34,695 bases of DNA from Bacillus sp. ISL-37 (GCF_018613315.1 NZ_JAGGQL010000062.1:1-34695); one strand, 5' to 3'. Numbered from the stretch's first letter, positions 7,513 to 16,837 are shown. Numbers and translations are program-made. Notes: generated by a model not told the origin, from the sequence alone.

Positions 7513-10464
7513 TTGAAAAAAACATTGGCCATTTTATTAAGTGCAATGATGATATTGCCTGGTGCAAGTTTCGCAGGCACTGACATCAAACAAGAAAATG
7601 AAAATGCCGCCCCGAAGAACGATATGAAACAGAACAAATCAGAATGGTCCCTCGTATGGTCAGATGAGTTCAGCGGTACTGAAATCGACCGCAGCAAATG
7701 GACCTATGATATTGGGAACTGGATAGTCGACCAGGATGGCAATGGAATAGCCCCTGGCTGGGGGAACAATGAAAAGGAATATTATACGGATTCAAGTGAA
7801 AACGCCTTCATTGAAGATGGCAAGCTTGTCATCAAAGCGAAGCAAGAGCAAGTTACAGATGAGTTCGGAACTTATGATTACACTTCAGCAAAGCTGAAAA
7901 CAAAAGGCTTGTTCAGCAAAAAATACGGCCGCTATGAAATCAAAGCAAAGCTTCCTGTTGGTAAGGGACTTTGGCCGGCCATCTGGATGCTTCCTGAAGA
8001 AGATAAATATGGTACATGGGCAGCCTCGGGTGAGATTGATATTATGGAATCATGGGGCAGCAAACCTCATACAGTAGCAGGAACAATTCATTATGGAGAA
8101 GGATGGCCAAATAACAAGTATACTGGCAAGGAATTCGAGCTTCCTGAAAATAGAGGCATCGACAAGTGGCATACATATGCGCTTGAGTGGGAACCGGGAG
8201 AGCTCCGCTGGTATGTAGATGGAGAACTCTATCAAACTCAGAACAAATGGTATTCGAAAGGAACGGATAATGCTGCGAATTTTTCTTATCCAGCACCTTT
8301 CGATCAGGAATTCTATTTAGTTATGAATCTAGCAGTTGGCGGCTGGTTTGACGGGGACCCTGATGAGACGACAAAATTCCCAAGCCAGATGGAAGTAGAT
8401 TATGTCAGGGTGTATGATCTGAAAAAACGTGATTACCGTGAACCGGTTGAGCCAGTGGGAGAGCCGGTGGAGTTGCCTGCAGATGCTAAACAGCCTGTAG
8501 ATGGCAACTTGATTTATGACCAAAACTATGAAAAGCAGATTACCGTTGTGGATCAGCCTGAGAAACAGCTGGATCCTATGTATTGGAACTTTGTGAAGTT
8601 ACCAGAGTTCGGAGGCGCTGGAAGCTTAGAAGTGGAAGAGATTGATGGCAAGAATTTTGCGAGAACAGATATTTCAAATCCTGGAACACAGCTGTACTCT
8701 TTGCAAATGATTCAAAACATCTCACTTGGCAATGGCGGGAAATATAAAGTCAGCTTTGACGCTAAATCAACATCACCAAGGAATATAATGGTCAAAGCTG
8801 GGGCTGGACCTTCTCGAGGCTGGGTGAAATATTCGAATGAAGAATCATTCAAGCTAACGAGTGTCGTGCAAAGATATGAATTTACATTTGATATGCTCAA
8901 TGAAACAGATATTGAATCAAGACTTGAATTCAATCTTGGCGGGAACGGAACGAACCCAGTCTGGATCGGTAATGTAAAAGTTGAGGATATCACTGGGGCT
9001 TCTGTAGACCAGGATGGTCCAAAACAGCCTCTTCCAGATGGAAATCATGTCTATAATGGCACGTTTGACCAGGGCGGCATGGATCGTCTCATGTTCTGGA
9101 ACTTCTCAGTCGGTGATGCAGCTGCAACGGCATCTGTTTCTGAAGACGCTCGAGAGCTCCGTGTGTCGATTGAAGATGAAGGAAGCCATCCTGAAGCCAT
9201 CAAGCTTGACCAACAAGGGGTTAATCTAGTTAAGGGAAATGATTATAAGCTTAGCTTTAAAGCAAGAGCAGACGAATCAAGAACGATTCAAGCTGTACTT
9301 TTGAATAAGGCAGGTACATCTGATTACTCTGGAATTAACACGATTGAGCTCACTTCAAATATGGAAGAGAAAATAGTTGAATTTACAATGCCAGAGGAAG
9401 TTTCTGATTCAGAGGCTCAACTTGTCTTTAGTTTTGGGGACGAAGTTGGTGATGTCTACCTGGATGATGTAGTCTTGCTTAAGACTTCAAACATCCCGGA
9501 TTATGGAAACATTGACTTGTACCCATTGAAAAATGGTAATTTTTCAGACGGTTTATCATCATGGGGAAGTTATGTGCATTATGATGCAGGTGCCGAAGTT
9601 AAAGTGGAAAACGGAGAAGCAAAAGCAATTATTGGCAGTGAAGGAAATGAAACATGGAGTGTCCTTTTGGAACAAGGTAATCTAAGCCTTGCTAAAGGAG
9701 TAGTCTATGAGCTTAGCTTTGCCGCTCGTTCTACAAAGGAGAGGAAGGCTGAGGTTACGGTGGAAAACGCTGCTTACACAAGATTCTTAAGTGAGTCCAT
9801 AACACTTAGTGACCAAATGCAGCAATACAAATATGAATTCGAGATGCCTATCGATGACATTACTGCCTTCAAGATGCTGCTTGGCAAAAATGCGTCGTCA
9901 CCAGTCGGCGCACATGATGTATTCATTGATAATGTGGTCTTGAAGGTTAAGGACGCACCGACCGAGCAAGACCCAGAGCCGGAGCCTGTTTCCACACCTG
10001 GCATTGATAATGGAACTTTTTCAGATGGAACAAATGGATGGTCCGAATGGTGGGGCGACCAGTGGAGCGGATATGGTGCAGGTACAATGACTGATGAAAA
10101 CGAAGAACTGAAGGTTGCGATTTCACAGGTTGGCGGTCAATCGTATGCCCCTCAGGTTTTTCAGAAGGGCTTGCTTTTTGAAAATGGTGCAAGCTATACT
10201 GTCACGTTTGAGGCAAGAGCAGACGTGCCAAGGAAAATGAATGTCAATATTGGAAAAGAATTAAGTTTTGATCCATGGTTTATTTACTATATGCCAACGA
10301 AAATAGTAAATTTAACTTCAGAGATGCAAACGTACAGTTATACCTTTGTAATGAATGAAGCAACGTATGCCGATGGCAAGATCGTATTCGAGCTTGGCAA
10401 TATTTTAGATGGCAATGCGGCAACAAATGTCTATCTGGACAATGTAAGCATCACAAAAAATTAA
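7513..10464 (+). CDS. secreted multimodular GH16 beta-1,3-glucanase with about four CBMs
   Basis: A 983-aa extracellular enzyme. Residues 1-22 form a Sec signal peptide (KK, hydrophobic core, ASFA before the likely cleavage). The GH16 domain spans about 45-303, with GEIDIMES giving E174, D176 and E179. An acidic Pro/Val linker (about 304-330) is followed by four tandem jelly-roll modules at about 331-492, 508-655, 670-815 and 832-983. Each has the CBM4/9-like pattern of NGTF or NGNFSDG at its start, a YxxSFxARS core and a VYLDNV end. No LPXTG or SLH anchor is seen, so it should be released or bound to substrate. Start is TTG 7513 with GGAGGAA 6-7 nt upstream. It supplies oligosaccharides to the intracellular enzymes upstream; no dedicated sugar transporter lies in the window. 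Confidence 0.93.
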   Translation: MKKTLAILLSAMMILPGASFAGTDIKQENENAAPKNDMKQNKSEWSLVWSDEFSGTEIDRSKWTYDIGNWIVDQDGNGIAPGWGNNEKEYYTDSSENAFIEDGKLVIKAKQEQVTDEFGTYDYTSAKLKTKGLFSKKYGRYEIKAKLPVGKGLWPAIWMLPEEDKYGTWAASGEIDIMESWGSKPHTVAGTIHYGEGWPNNKYTGKEFELPENRGIDKWHTYALEWEPGELRWYVDGELYQTQNKWYSKGTDNAANFSYPAPFDQEFYLVMNLAVGGWFDGDPDETTKFPSQMEVDYVRVYDLKKRDYREPVEPVGEPVELPADAKQPVDGNLIYDQNYEKQITVVDQPEKQLDPMYWNFVKLPEFGGAGSLEVEEIDGKNFARTDISNPGTQLYSLQMIQNISLGNGGKYKVSFDAKSTSPRNIMVKAGAGPSRGWVKYSNEESFKLTSVVQRYEFTFDMLNETDIESRLEFNLGGNGTNPVWIGNVKVEDITGASVDQDGPKQPLPDGNHVYNGTFDQGGMDRLMFWNFSVGDAAATASVSEDARELRVSIEDEGSHPEAIKLDQQGVNLVKGNDYKLSFKARADESRTIQAVLLNKAGTSDYSGINTIELTSNMEEKIVEFTMPEEVSDSEAQLVFSFGDEVGDVYLDDVVLLKTSNIPDYGNIDLYPLKNGNFSDGLSSWGSYVHYDAGAEVKVENGEAKAIIGSEGNETWSVLLEQGNLSLAKGVVYELSFAARSTKERKAEVTVENAAYTRFLSESITLSDQMQQYKYEFEMPIDDITAFKMLLGKNASSPVGAHDVFIDNVVLKVKDAPTEQDPEPEPVSTPGIDNGTFSDGTNGWSEWWGDQWSGYGAGTMTDENEELKVAISQVGGQSYAPQVFQKGLLFENGASYTVTFEARADVPRKMNVNIGKELSFDPWFIYYMPTKIVNLTSEMQTYSYTFVMNEATYADGKIVFELGNILDGNAATNVYLDNVSITKN

Positions 10465-10470
10465 GTTCTT

Positions 10471-10506
10471 AAGAGGCAGAACAAGAATTTAATTCTGCCT
10501 CTTTTC
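10471..10506 (+). terminator. intrinsic terminator after the secreted GH16 gene
   Basis: AAGAGGCAGAA (10471-10481) and TTCTGCCTCTT (10493-10503) form a perfect 11-bp stem with an 11-nt loop and a short T run, 6 nt after the stop codon. Confidence 0.9.
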
Positions 10507-10605
10507 CTTGAATTTCGAAAAATGCTTTAGCAAATTGCTGTTGAATATAACATGGCCAGCGTAATCCTGACCATCATAGTGAACTCTTAAAGGTGGAAAT
10601 GCAGT

Positions 10606-11976
10606 ATGAATTTACAGAAAAACAACAGTCTACCTAAACAGATTGGCTTATTAGCACTTACCTGGCCTATTTTTATAGAAATGTTCTTGCACATGTTAAT
10701 GGGCAGCACGGATACTTTCATGCTGTCCCATATTTCGGATGAGGCCGTTGCGGCTGTAGGGGTAGCCAATCAGCTCGTATTCTTCATGATTCTCGTATTT
10801 GGTTTCGTTGCGACAGGGACTGCGGTTTTGGTATCGCAAAATCTTGGGGCTGGACTTCAAGCGGATGCAAGGAAGATATCTGGTCTCTCGCTATCTCTTA
10901 ATCTTATATTTGGGGTATTGGTCAGTGTAATTGTTGTCGGTTTCAATGATTTATTTTTACAAATGTTCAACTTGACGCCCGAAATACACCGTCTTGCTCA
11001 ACAGTATCTGACGATTGTTGGCGGAACACTTTTTACCCAGGCGCTCCTTGTTACTGCGTCGGCCATACTGCGGGCAAATGGGTTAACGAAAGAGGCAATG
11101 TTCATTTCAATTATAATGAATGTCATTCACCTTGTTGGGAACAGCCTATTTATATATGGACTATTCGGCGTCCCGGAAATGGGTGTTCAGGGTGTGGCTA
11201 TTTCGACAGCCATATCTCGTGCAATCGCAGTGATTCTAATATTCCGCTTACTATACCGCAGGCTCCCTATGAGAATTGCTTTAGAAGACTATCTGAACTT
11301 CAAAAAATCTTTTATCAAAAAGATATTGAAAATAGGTGTTCCTTCCGCAGGCGAAAATGTTGTGTATAACACCAGCCAGATGGCAATCACAGTCATTATT
11401 GGTTTGCTGGGGGCTATGGCATTGACAACAAGGGTATACACATTTAACATCATGTCATTCATGATGCTTTTCGGAATAGCGATAGGTCAGGGCACGCAAA
11501 TACTGATTGGATACAAAGTAGGAGCCAGAGAATTTGATAAAGCCTATCATCAGCTATTAAAAAGCTTGAAACTAAGTATCATCATCACAATGGCGATCAC
11601 CGTGGTTATCGTTGCAATCAGAGAACCTATACTAGGGGTCTTTACCGATAATAAGGAAATCATCAGGGAAGGAAGCAAGGTTCTGCTTCTTTGCTTAATC
11701 CTTGAACCTGGCCGAACCTTCAATATAGTCGTGATCAGTTCTCTCCGGGCAGCCGGAGATGCGGTATTCCCAGTGAAAATGGCCTTTGTCTCGATGTGGG
11801 GAATCAGTGTTCCACTCGCGTATTTATTGGGGATTAAAATGGGTTTTGGTCTTTCTGGGATTTGGATGGCTTTTATAGTTGATGAATGGTTCAGAGGAAT
11901 CATCATGTATATCAGATGGAGAAGCCGTGTATGGGAGAAGAAGGTACTGGTTGATGAAAGGGTACAAACAGCATGA
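10606..11976 (+). CDS. MATE family efflux transporter
   Basis: A 456-aa multidrug and toxic compound extrusion protein with about 12 membrane helices in two homologous halves. The N-terminal LTWPIFIEMFLHMLMGSTDTFMLS and the following VAAVGVANQL are typical of the NorM/MepA-like branch. It should export cationic or aromatic compounds in exchange for H+ or Na+. ATG 10606 follows AGGTGG. It is flanked upstream by the terminator at 10471 and downstream, after 29 nt, by an aldo/keto reductase that may be co-transcribed. Substrate unknown. Confidence 0.93.
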   Translation: MNLQKNNSLPKQIGLLALTWPIFIEMFLHMLMGSTDTFMLSHISDEAVAAVGVANQLVFFMILVFGFVATGTAVLVSQNLGAGLQADARKISGLSLSLNLIFGVLVSVIVVGFNDLFLQMFNLTPEIHRLAQQYLTIVGGTLFTQALLVTASAILRANGLTKEAMFISIIMNVIHLVGNSLFIYGLFGVPEMGVQGVAISTAISRAIAVILIFRLLYRRLPMRIALEDYLNFKKSFIKKILKIGVPSAGENVVYNTSQMAITVIIGLLGAMALTTRVYTFNIMSFMMLFGIAIGQGTQILIGYKVGAREFDKAYHQLLKSLKLSIIITMAITVVIVAIREPILGVFTDNKEIIREGSKVLLLCLILEPGRTFNIVVISSLRAAGDAVFPVKMAFVSMWGISVPLAYLLGIKMGFGLSGIWMAFIVDEWFRGIIMYIRWRSRVWEKKVLVDERVQTA

Positions 11977-12005
11977 TCGTTGATTTTTGAGAGGAGGGCA
12001 AGAAG

Positions 12006-12941
12006 GTGAAATACAGACAGCTTGGAAGCACAGGGATAAAGGTGTCGGAAGTTGGGTTTGGTGCATGGCAGCTCGGGAACGCCAGGGACTGGGAAGGCAT
12101 GGAGGACAATCATGCAATCAGGCTGGTGCATGAAGCGCTTGATCAGGGTTGTAATTTCTTTGATACAGCTCCTAATTATGGCGGAGGTAATAGTGAGTCA
12201 TTGCTTGGAAAAGCTCTTTCTGGAAGAAGGAGCGAGGCGGTGATTAATAGCAAGTTTGGGCATCATCCAGATAACACCCTCAATTTTGATTCGCAGAAAA
12301 TCCGCAGTTCGGTTGAAGATAGCTTACGTCGTCTTAAAACGGATTATCTGGATTCTATTTTATTGCATAACCCTCCGTTTGAAATCTTGACTGGTAGCAC
12401 AGATCATTTTGAAGTATTGGAGTCACTCAAGCAGGAGGGCAAGATCCGGGCTTATGGAGCTTCAGTGGACTCTGCGAGAGAAATTGACGAGCTGCTTCGG
12501 AATACCGGAAGCCAGGTTATTGAGGTAATGTTCAATATTTTTCATCAAGAGCCGAGGAGAGCATTCAAGCTGGCTGCAGAAAAGAATGTAGGGCTGATCG
12601 TTAAAGTTCCGCTTGATTCTGGGTGGCTATCAGGCAAATATGATGAAAACAGTATTTTTACAGACATCCGGAGTCGTTGGGACCGGGAACAGCTTAAAAA
12701 AAGAGCAGAGCTCCTGCCTGTTCTTAGGGAAATGCTGGAACCTGGTGAATCCCTGGTCCAGTTGGCTTTAAGGTATATTCTTTATTATCAGGAGGTCACT
12801 ACCGTCATTCCTGGAAACAAGAATCTCGAGCAGCTGTTTGAGAATTTATCTGCTTCAGGTAAAAGGGTCTCAGTTGAAAATGCTGAGAACATAGAGGAGA
12901 TTTGGGAACAAAAGCTGCAAGCTGACCCGTTGGGATGGTAA
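12006..12941 (+). CDS. aldo/keto reductase
   Basis: A 311-aa NAD(P)H-dependent oxidoreductase with the AKR (beta/alpha)8 barrel. The catalytic tetrad can be read as D53 and Y58 (FFDTAPNYG), K83 (INSKFG) and H121 (LLHNPP). Start is GTG 12006 with GAGGAGGG 7 nt upstream. It lies between a MATE gene and a second AKR of a different subfamily, suggesting a small detoxification or sugar-related unit. Substrate cannot be read from the sequence. Confidence 0.92.
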   Translation: MKYRQLGSTGIKVSEVGFGAWQLGNARDWEGMEDNHAIRLVHEALDQGCNFFDTAPNYGGGNSESLLGKALSGRRSEAVINSKFGHHPDNTLNFDSQKIRSSVEDSLRRLKTDYLDSILLHNPPFEILTGSTDHFEVLESLKQEGKIRAYGASVDSAREIDELLRNTGSQVIEVMFNIFHQEPRRAFKLAAEKNVGLIVKVPLDSGWLSGKYDENSIFTDIRSRWDREQLKKRAELLPVLREMLEPGESLVQLALRYILYYQEVTTVIPGNKNLEQLFENLSASGKRVSVENAENIEEIWEQKLQADPLGW

Positions 12942-12975
12942 AAAAATAGAGTATTTTATGGAGGTTTAAAAACAA

Positions 12976-13965
12976 ATGGCATATCAACCAAGCAACGACC
13001 GCTATGAAACGATGACTTATAACAGGTGCGGAAAATCAGGCCTTAAATTGCCGGCAATTTCCTTAGGGCTATGGCACAATTTCGGTGGCCAGGATACTTT
13101 TGAAAATGGACGTTCGTTAATCAGAAGAGCTTTTGATCTTGGCATCACTCATTTTGACCTTGCGAATAACTATGGTCCCCCACCAGGATCAGCAGAAGAG
13201 AACTTTGGTGCAATTCTTAAGAAGGACTTTTCAGGATACCGTGATGAAATGGTGATTTCTACGAAAGCTGGTTATGGCATGTGGGCGGGGCCTTATGGTG
13301 ACTGGGGTTCAAGGAAATACCTCGTATCCAGCCTGGATCAGAGCCTGAAAAGGATGGGACTTGATTATGTCGATATTTTCTACCATCACAGACCGGACCC
13401 AGAAACTCCTTTAGAGGAAACAATGATGGCGCTAGATCATGTTGTCAGGCAGGGGAAAGCTCTGTATGTAGGATTGTCTAATTATGGAGTAGAGGAAACG
13501 AAACAAGCTATTGGAATTTTAAAAGAGCTGGGTACTCCATTGCTGATCCATCAACCTGCATACTCTATGTTTAACCGCTGGGTAGAAGACGGCCTGACCG
13601 ATTTGCTCAAAGACGAAGGAGTCGGATCGATCGCATTTGTTCCATTGGCTCAGGGATTGCTGACCAACAGGTATATCAATGGAATTCCACAAGACTCCAG
13701 AGCTCTGAAGCCAAACAGCTTTCTGAATGAAGGAGATGTATCTGAAGAAGTCCTGAGAAAGGTTAGAAGTTTAAATGAGATTGCCCAGGAACGGGGCCAG
13801 TCCCTTGCCCAGATGGCACTTGCCTGGGTGCTCAGGGAACAGAAAATTACCTCAGCGCTTATTGGCGCGAGCAAGGTCAGCCAAATTGAAGAAAACGTCG
13901 CTGCTTTGAATCGTCTTGATTTCAGTGAAACAGAATTAAATATGATTGATGAAATCTTAAAATAA
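12976..13965 (+). CDS. YghZ/Kv-beta-type aldo/keto reductase
   Basis: A 329-aa AKR of the L-glyceraldehyde-3-phosphate reductase (YghZ/Gpr, AKR14) and potassium-channel beta-subunit-like group, marked by NNYGPPPGSAEENFG and AGYGMWAGPYGDWGSRKYL. Tetrad residues are D61, Y66, K97 and H138. The family can reduce toxic L-glyceraldehyde 3-phosphate and methylglyoxal; this role here is inferred. ATG 12976 has GGAGGT 10 nt upstream and sits 34 nt after the previous AKR. A hairpin terminator follows at 13977. Confidence 0.92.
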   Translation: MAYQPSNDRYETMTYNRCGKSGLKLPAISLGLWHNFGGQDTFENGRSLIRRAFDLGITHFDLANNYGPPPGSAEENFGAILKKDFSGYRDEMVISTKAGYGMWAGPYGDWGSRKYLVSSLDQSLKRMGLDYVDIFYHHRPDPETPLEETMMALDHVVRQGKALYVGLSNYGVEETKQAIGILKELGTPLLIHQPAYSMFNRWVEDGLTDLLKDEGVGSIAFVPLAQGLLTNRYINGIPQDSRALKPNSFLNEGDVSEEVLRKVRSLNEIAQERGQSLAQMALAWVLREQKITSALIGASKVSQIEENVAALNRLDFSETELNMIDEILK

Positions 13966-13976
13966 GAAATTCAAAC

Positions 13977-14012
13977 AAAGCTGTAAAGCCAAATGGTTTT
14001 ACGGCTTTTTTT
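13977..14012 (+). terminator. intrinsic terminator after the AKR genes
   Basis: GCTGTAAAGCC (13980-13990) pairs with GGTTTTACGGC (13995-14005), with two G-U pairs and an AAAT loop, followed by a seven-T run and flanked by AAA on the other side. It belongs to the same hairpin family as the terminators at 23026 and 31486. Confidence 0.88.
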
Positions 14013-14051
14013 ATTGGAATGTTTTTCTTGAGCATGGGTAAAGGTAGAGGA

Positions 14052-14140
14052 AAAGCGGTCACATTAAGGAAGGGGATGTGACCGGTTAAGGGTAGTAAAG
14101 CGGAAACGGGTCATATAAGAAGTGATATAGCCGGTTAGGA
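14052..14140. repeat. imperfect direct repeat containing a GGTCACAT hairpin
   Basis: AAAGCGG (14052 and 14097) and CCGGTTA (14082 and 14131) recur at offsets of about 45-49 bp, framing two related blocks. In the first, GGTCACAT (14057-14064) and ATGTGACC (14076-14083) are a perfect 8-bp inverted repeat around 11 nt; in the second the arms are eroded. Function is unknown; the second block ends in the ribosome site of the small frame at 14151. Confidence 0.5.
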
Positions 14141-14150
14141 GAAAGGCGTT

Positions 14151-14270
14151 ATGTTCACCTATCTAAGTACCTGCTCAATAGCCCTTCTTTTTTTCAATAC
14201 GACTGTTCTTTTGATAGTATTTAGTTTATATTCTCGTGAAAGCCTAACTAATATTAAGAAATCTTCATAG
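14151..14270 (+). CDS. possible small membrane protein (39 aa)
   Basis: An ATG frame of 39 codons ending in TAG at 14268-14270. AGGAG lies 9 nt upstream (14137-14141), with AAAGG closer still. Residues about 6-27 are strongly hydrophobic (IALLFFNTTVLLIVFSLY), followed by a charged tail RESLTNIKKSS, so a single membrane helix with the positive end inside is plausible. It lies in the 328-nt gap before the ABC importer. I do not recognise a family; conservation is untested, so it may be chance. Confidence 0.35.
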   Translation: MFTYLSTCSIALLFFNTTVLLIVFSLYSRESLTNIKKSS

Positions 14271-14320
14271 AGAACAATATCTTATAAGAAAAGATGAAAA
14301 GAGACTTTGGGGTGAAAAAA

Positions 14321-15268
14321 GTGATCAGCTTTGAAAATGTATCGAAGAAATATGACGATGGAACCTATGCAGTAAAAAATTTTAATTTACATATCAATGA
14401 AGGGGAATTGCTTGTCCTGATCGGTCCCAGCGGCTCGGGAAAAACGACCACATTAAAAATGATCAATCGATTGATTCCTCTTACGGAAGGCTACATTAAA
14501 ATCAAGGATAAGATGATCAGTGACTATGATATTCATGAGCTTCGTTGGGACATTGGATATGTCCTTCAGCAAATTGCGCTATTTCCGCATATGACGATTG
14601 AAGAGAATATTGCGGTTGTCCCGGAAATGAAGAAATGGGAGCAGCAAAAGATTGATCACCGTATAGATGAATTACTGAATATGGTTGGACTTGAACCAAA
14701 GACGTACCGTAAAAGGCTTCCTCATGAATTATCGGGAGGACAGCAGCAACGAATTGGTGTAGCTCGCGCACTGGCGGCCAACCCGCCGATTATTTTAATG
14801 GACGAGCCATTCAGCGCTTTGGATCCCCTGAGCAGGGAGAAGCTTCAGGATGACCTTATCGAACTGCAAAAGAACATAAAGAAAACTATCGTATTCGTGA
14901 CCCATGATATGAGTGAAGCACTAAAGCTCGGAGAACGGATTTGCCTGATGAAGAATGGAGAAGTTGTGCAGACAGGAACTCCGGAAGAGCTGATCCAACA
15001 ACCTGTAAATGATTTTGTCCGTGAATTTGTGGGGATAGATCAGGGAAATCAAACTACGGTAGATGTGCGGGAAGCTATCCAACCGTTAGCCGCTGATGAA
15101 CTGAACAATCTGCCTGTAATTCCCTCAACAGTATCTATAAATGAAATTCTTTCGTTATTGAGTGAGCATGAACAGCTGGCGGTTGAAGACATGGATGAAA
15201 TAATCGGGACCATAGACAGGCGTGGAATGATCCGGATTTTATCCAGGCAGATGGAGGGGATGATATGA
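14321..15268 (+). CDS. OpuC/EgtV-type ABC transporter ATP-binding protein
   Basis: ATPase of a quaternary-amine type importer. From the chosen GTG start (MISFENVSKKY) it is 315 aa: Walker A GPSGSGKT at 35-42, Q-loop VLQQI near 81, signature LSGGQ at 137-141, Walker B ILMDEP near 158-163, and H-loop VTHD. The C-terminal stretch (about 245-315) resembles a single worn CBS unit; OpuBA and OpuCA are near 380 aa with two. GTG 14321 is preferred because GGGGTG sits about 6 nt upstream and homologues start at this point; in-frame ATG 14294 and GTG 14312 are alternatives with poorer sites. It overlaps the permease gene by ATGA. Confidence 0.9.
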   Translation: MISFENVSKKYDDGTYAVKNFNLHINEGELLVLIGPSGSGKTTTLKMINRLIPLTEGYIKIKDKMISDYDIHELRWDIGYVLQQIALFPHMTIEENIAVVPEMKKWEQQKIDHRIDELLNMVGLEPKTYRKRLPHELSGGQQQRIGVARALAANPPIILMDEPFSALDPLSREKLQDDLIELQKNIKKTIVFVTHDMSEALKLGERICLMKNGEVVQTGTPEELIQQPVNDFVREFVGIDQGNQTTVDVREAIQPLAADELNNLPVIPSTVSINEILSLLSEHEQLAVEDMDEIIGTIDRRGMIRILSRQMEGMI

Positions 15269-16782
15269 ATAGCTGGACTTCCACATTCATAGATAGAAAG
15301 GACGATCTTTTAAGTTCTCTTCTGGAACATATCCAAATTTCATTTATAGCACTGTTTTTCGCTGTCCTAATTGCCATACCTTTGGGAATCTATCTTACCA
15401 GAAAGAAGCAAATATCGGAGGGAATCATTGGGGTAACAGCTGTTCTGCAAACGATCCCTTCGCTTGCATTACTTGGTCTATTGATACCGCTATTCGGAAT
15501 AGGGAAAGTCCCTGCCATCATCGCCCTCGTGGTATATGCGCTGCTGCCGATATTAAGGAATACATACACAGGAATCAATGAGGTGGATCCATCGCTAATT
15601 GAGGCCTCTCGTGCCATGGGAATGAACAGCAAGCGACGTCTGATGAAAGTCGAACTCCCTTTGGCGATGCCGGTCATTATGGCTGGCATCAGGACGGCTA
15701 TGGTTTTGATTGTCGGAACAGCGACGATTGCTGCGCTGATTGGAGCAGGAGGGTTGGGAGACCTGATCCTTCTCGGAATCGACAGGAATAATACGGCTTT
15801 AATTGTACTTGGCGCAATACCCGCCGCCTTGCTTGCCATCCTGTTCGACATTGTGCTTAGAAGGTTCGAAACTGTTTCCTTTAAAAAATCTCTTATCACC
15901 ATTGGTGCCATATCTTTAGCAGTCCTTTTAATAATGGTCATTCCATTTTTAGGCGGGAAAAATGAAGAAGAGATCGTCATTGGGGGAAAGCTGGGTTCCG
16001 AACCTGAGATTTTAATCAATATGTATAAACTTCTGATTGAAGAAGAAACGGACCATTCTGTCCAGATGAAACCTGGGCTGGGGAAGACTTCATTTGTTTT
16101 TACGGCGTTGGAAAATGGCAATATTGACATCTATCCCGAATTTACCGGCACGGCCATTTCGGAATTTTTAAAAGAAACGGCCAGCAGCACAAGCCGGGAA
16201 GAAGTATACCAGCAGGCAAAAGAAGGGATGAAAAAAGAGTTCGAGATGGAAATGCTTCAGCCTATGGACTATAACAACACCTATGCTTTAGCTGTTCCAA
16301 AACAGCTGGCAATTGAAAATGGCTTGAAAACCATTTCCGATTTAAAAGCGATTGAATCCTCGCTAAAGGCAGGTTTCACACTAGAATTTTCAGATAGAGA
16401 AGATGGTTACAAAGGAATCAAAAAGCTCTACGGACTAAAGCTTCCAAGCCTGATCACAATGGAGCCAAAACTAAGATATCGAGCGGTCAAAAATGGCGAA
16501 ATAAACCTTGTAGATGCCTACTCAACAGACAGTGAACTCCAGCGATACAAACTCGTCGTGCTTGAAGATGATAAAAACTTATTCCCTCCATATCAGGGTG
16601 CGCCTCTTTTGAGAGCTGAAACAGCAGAGAAATATCCGGAAATCGTTAAGGCACTCAACAAGCTAGCCGGTAAAATAACAGATGACGAAATGCGGAAAAT
16701 GAATTACCAGGTGAATGTAGAAGGGAAGTCGGCTGAGGAGACTGCTCGGGAGTACCTTTTGGAAGCGGGATTTATTGATTAA
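15265..16782 (+). CDS. permease-substrate-binding fusion of an OpuC/BilE/EgtU-type importer
   Basis: A 505-aa fusion. Residues about 15-228 hold roughly six membrane helices with the EAA-type loop EASRAMGMNSKRRLMKVELP. Residues about 233-505 form an outward-facing periplasmic-binding-like domain beginning IVIGGKLGSEPEIL and containing DIYPEFTGTA, as in the glycine betaine/choline OpuAC family. Separate genes encode these parts in OpuB and OpuC of B. subtilis; fusion is the layout of Listeria BilE and pneumococcal EgtU, the latter an ergothioneine importer. Substrate is therefore either an osmoprotectant or ergothioneine and cannot be decided here. It overlaps the ATPase gene by 4 nt and is followed by a terminator. 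Confidence 0.9.
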   Translation: MNSWTSTFIDRKDDLLSSLLEHIQISFIALFFAVLIAIPLGIYLTRKKQISEGIIGVTAVLQTIPSLALLGLLIPLFGIGKVPAIIALVVYALLPILRNTYTGINEVDPSLIEASRAMGMNSKRRLMKVELPLAMPVIMAGIRTAMVLIVGTATIAALIGAGGLGDLILLGIDRNNTALIVLGAIPAALLAILFDIVLRRFETVSFKKSLITIGAISLAVLLIMVIPFLGGKNEEEIVIGGKLGSEPEILINMYKLLIEEETDHSVQMKPGLGKTSFVFTALENGNIDIYPEFTGTAISEFLKETASSTSREEVYQQAKEGMKKEFEMEMLQPMDYNNTYALAVPKQLAIENGLKTISDLKAIESSLKAGFTLEFSDREDGYKGIKKLYGLKLPSLITMEPKLRYRAVKNGEINLVDAYSTDSELQRYKLVVLEDDKNLFPPYQGAPLLRAETAEKYPEIVKALNKLAGKITDDEMRKMNYQVNVEGKSAEETAREYLLEAGFID

Positions 16783-16837
16783 TCCTAAAAGAGGTGCAAT
16801 AGAAAGTTACGGTGTCAACTCAATATTAAAAGAATGG

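Noticed and set aside
11550-12131. 193-codon minus-strand frame across the MATE/AKR junction
   Set aside because: It is antisense to two well-supported genes and has no family features or ribosome site.
15390-16130. 246-codon open frame on the minus strand inside the ABC permease gene
   Set aside because: It lies wholly opposite a clear OpuC-type gene, has no start signal and shows composition expected of a shadow frame rich in Ser, Ile and Pro.
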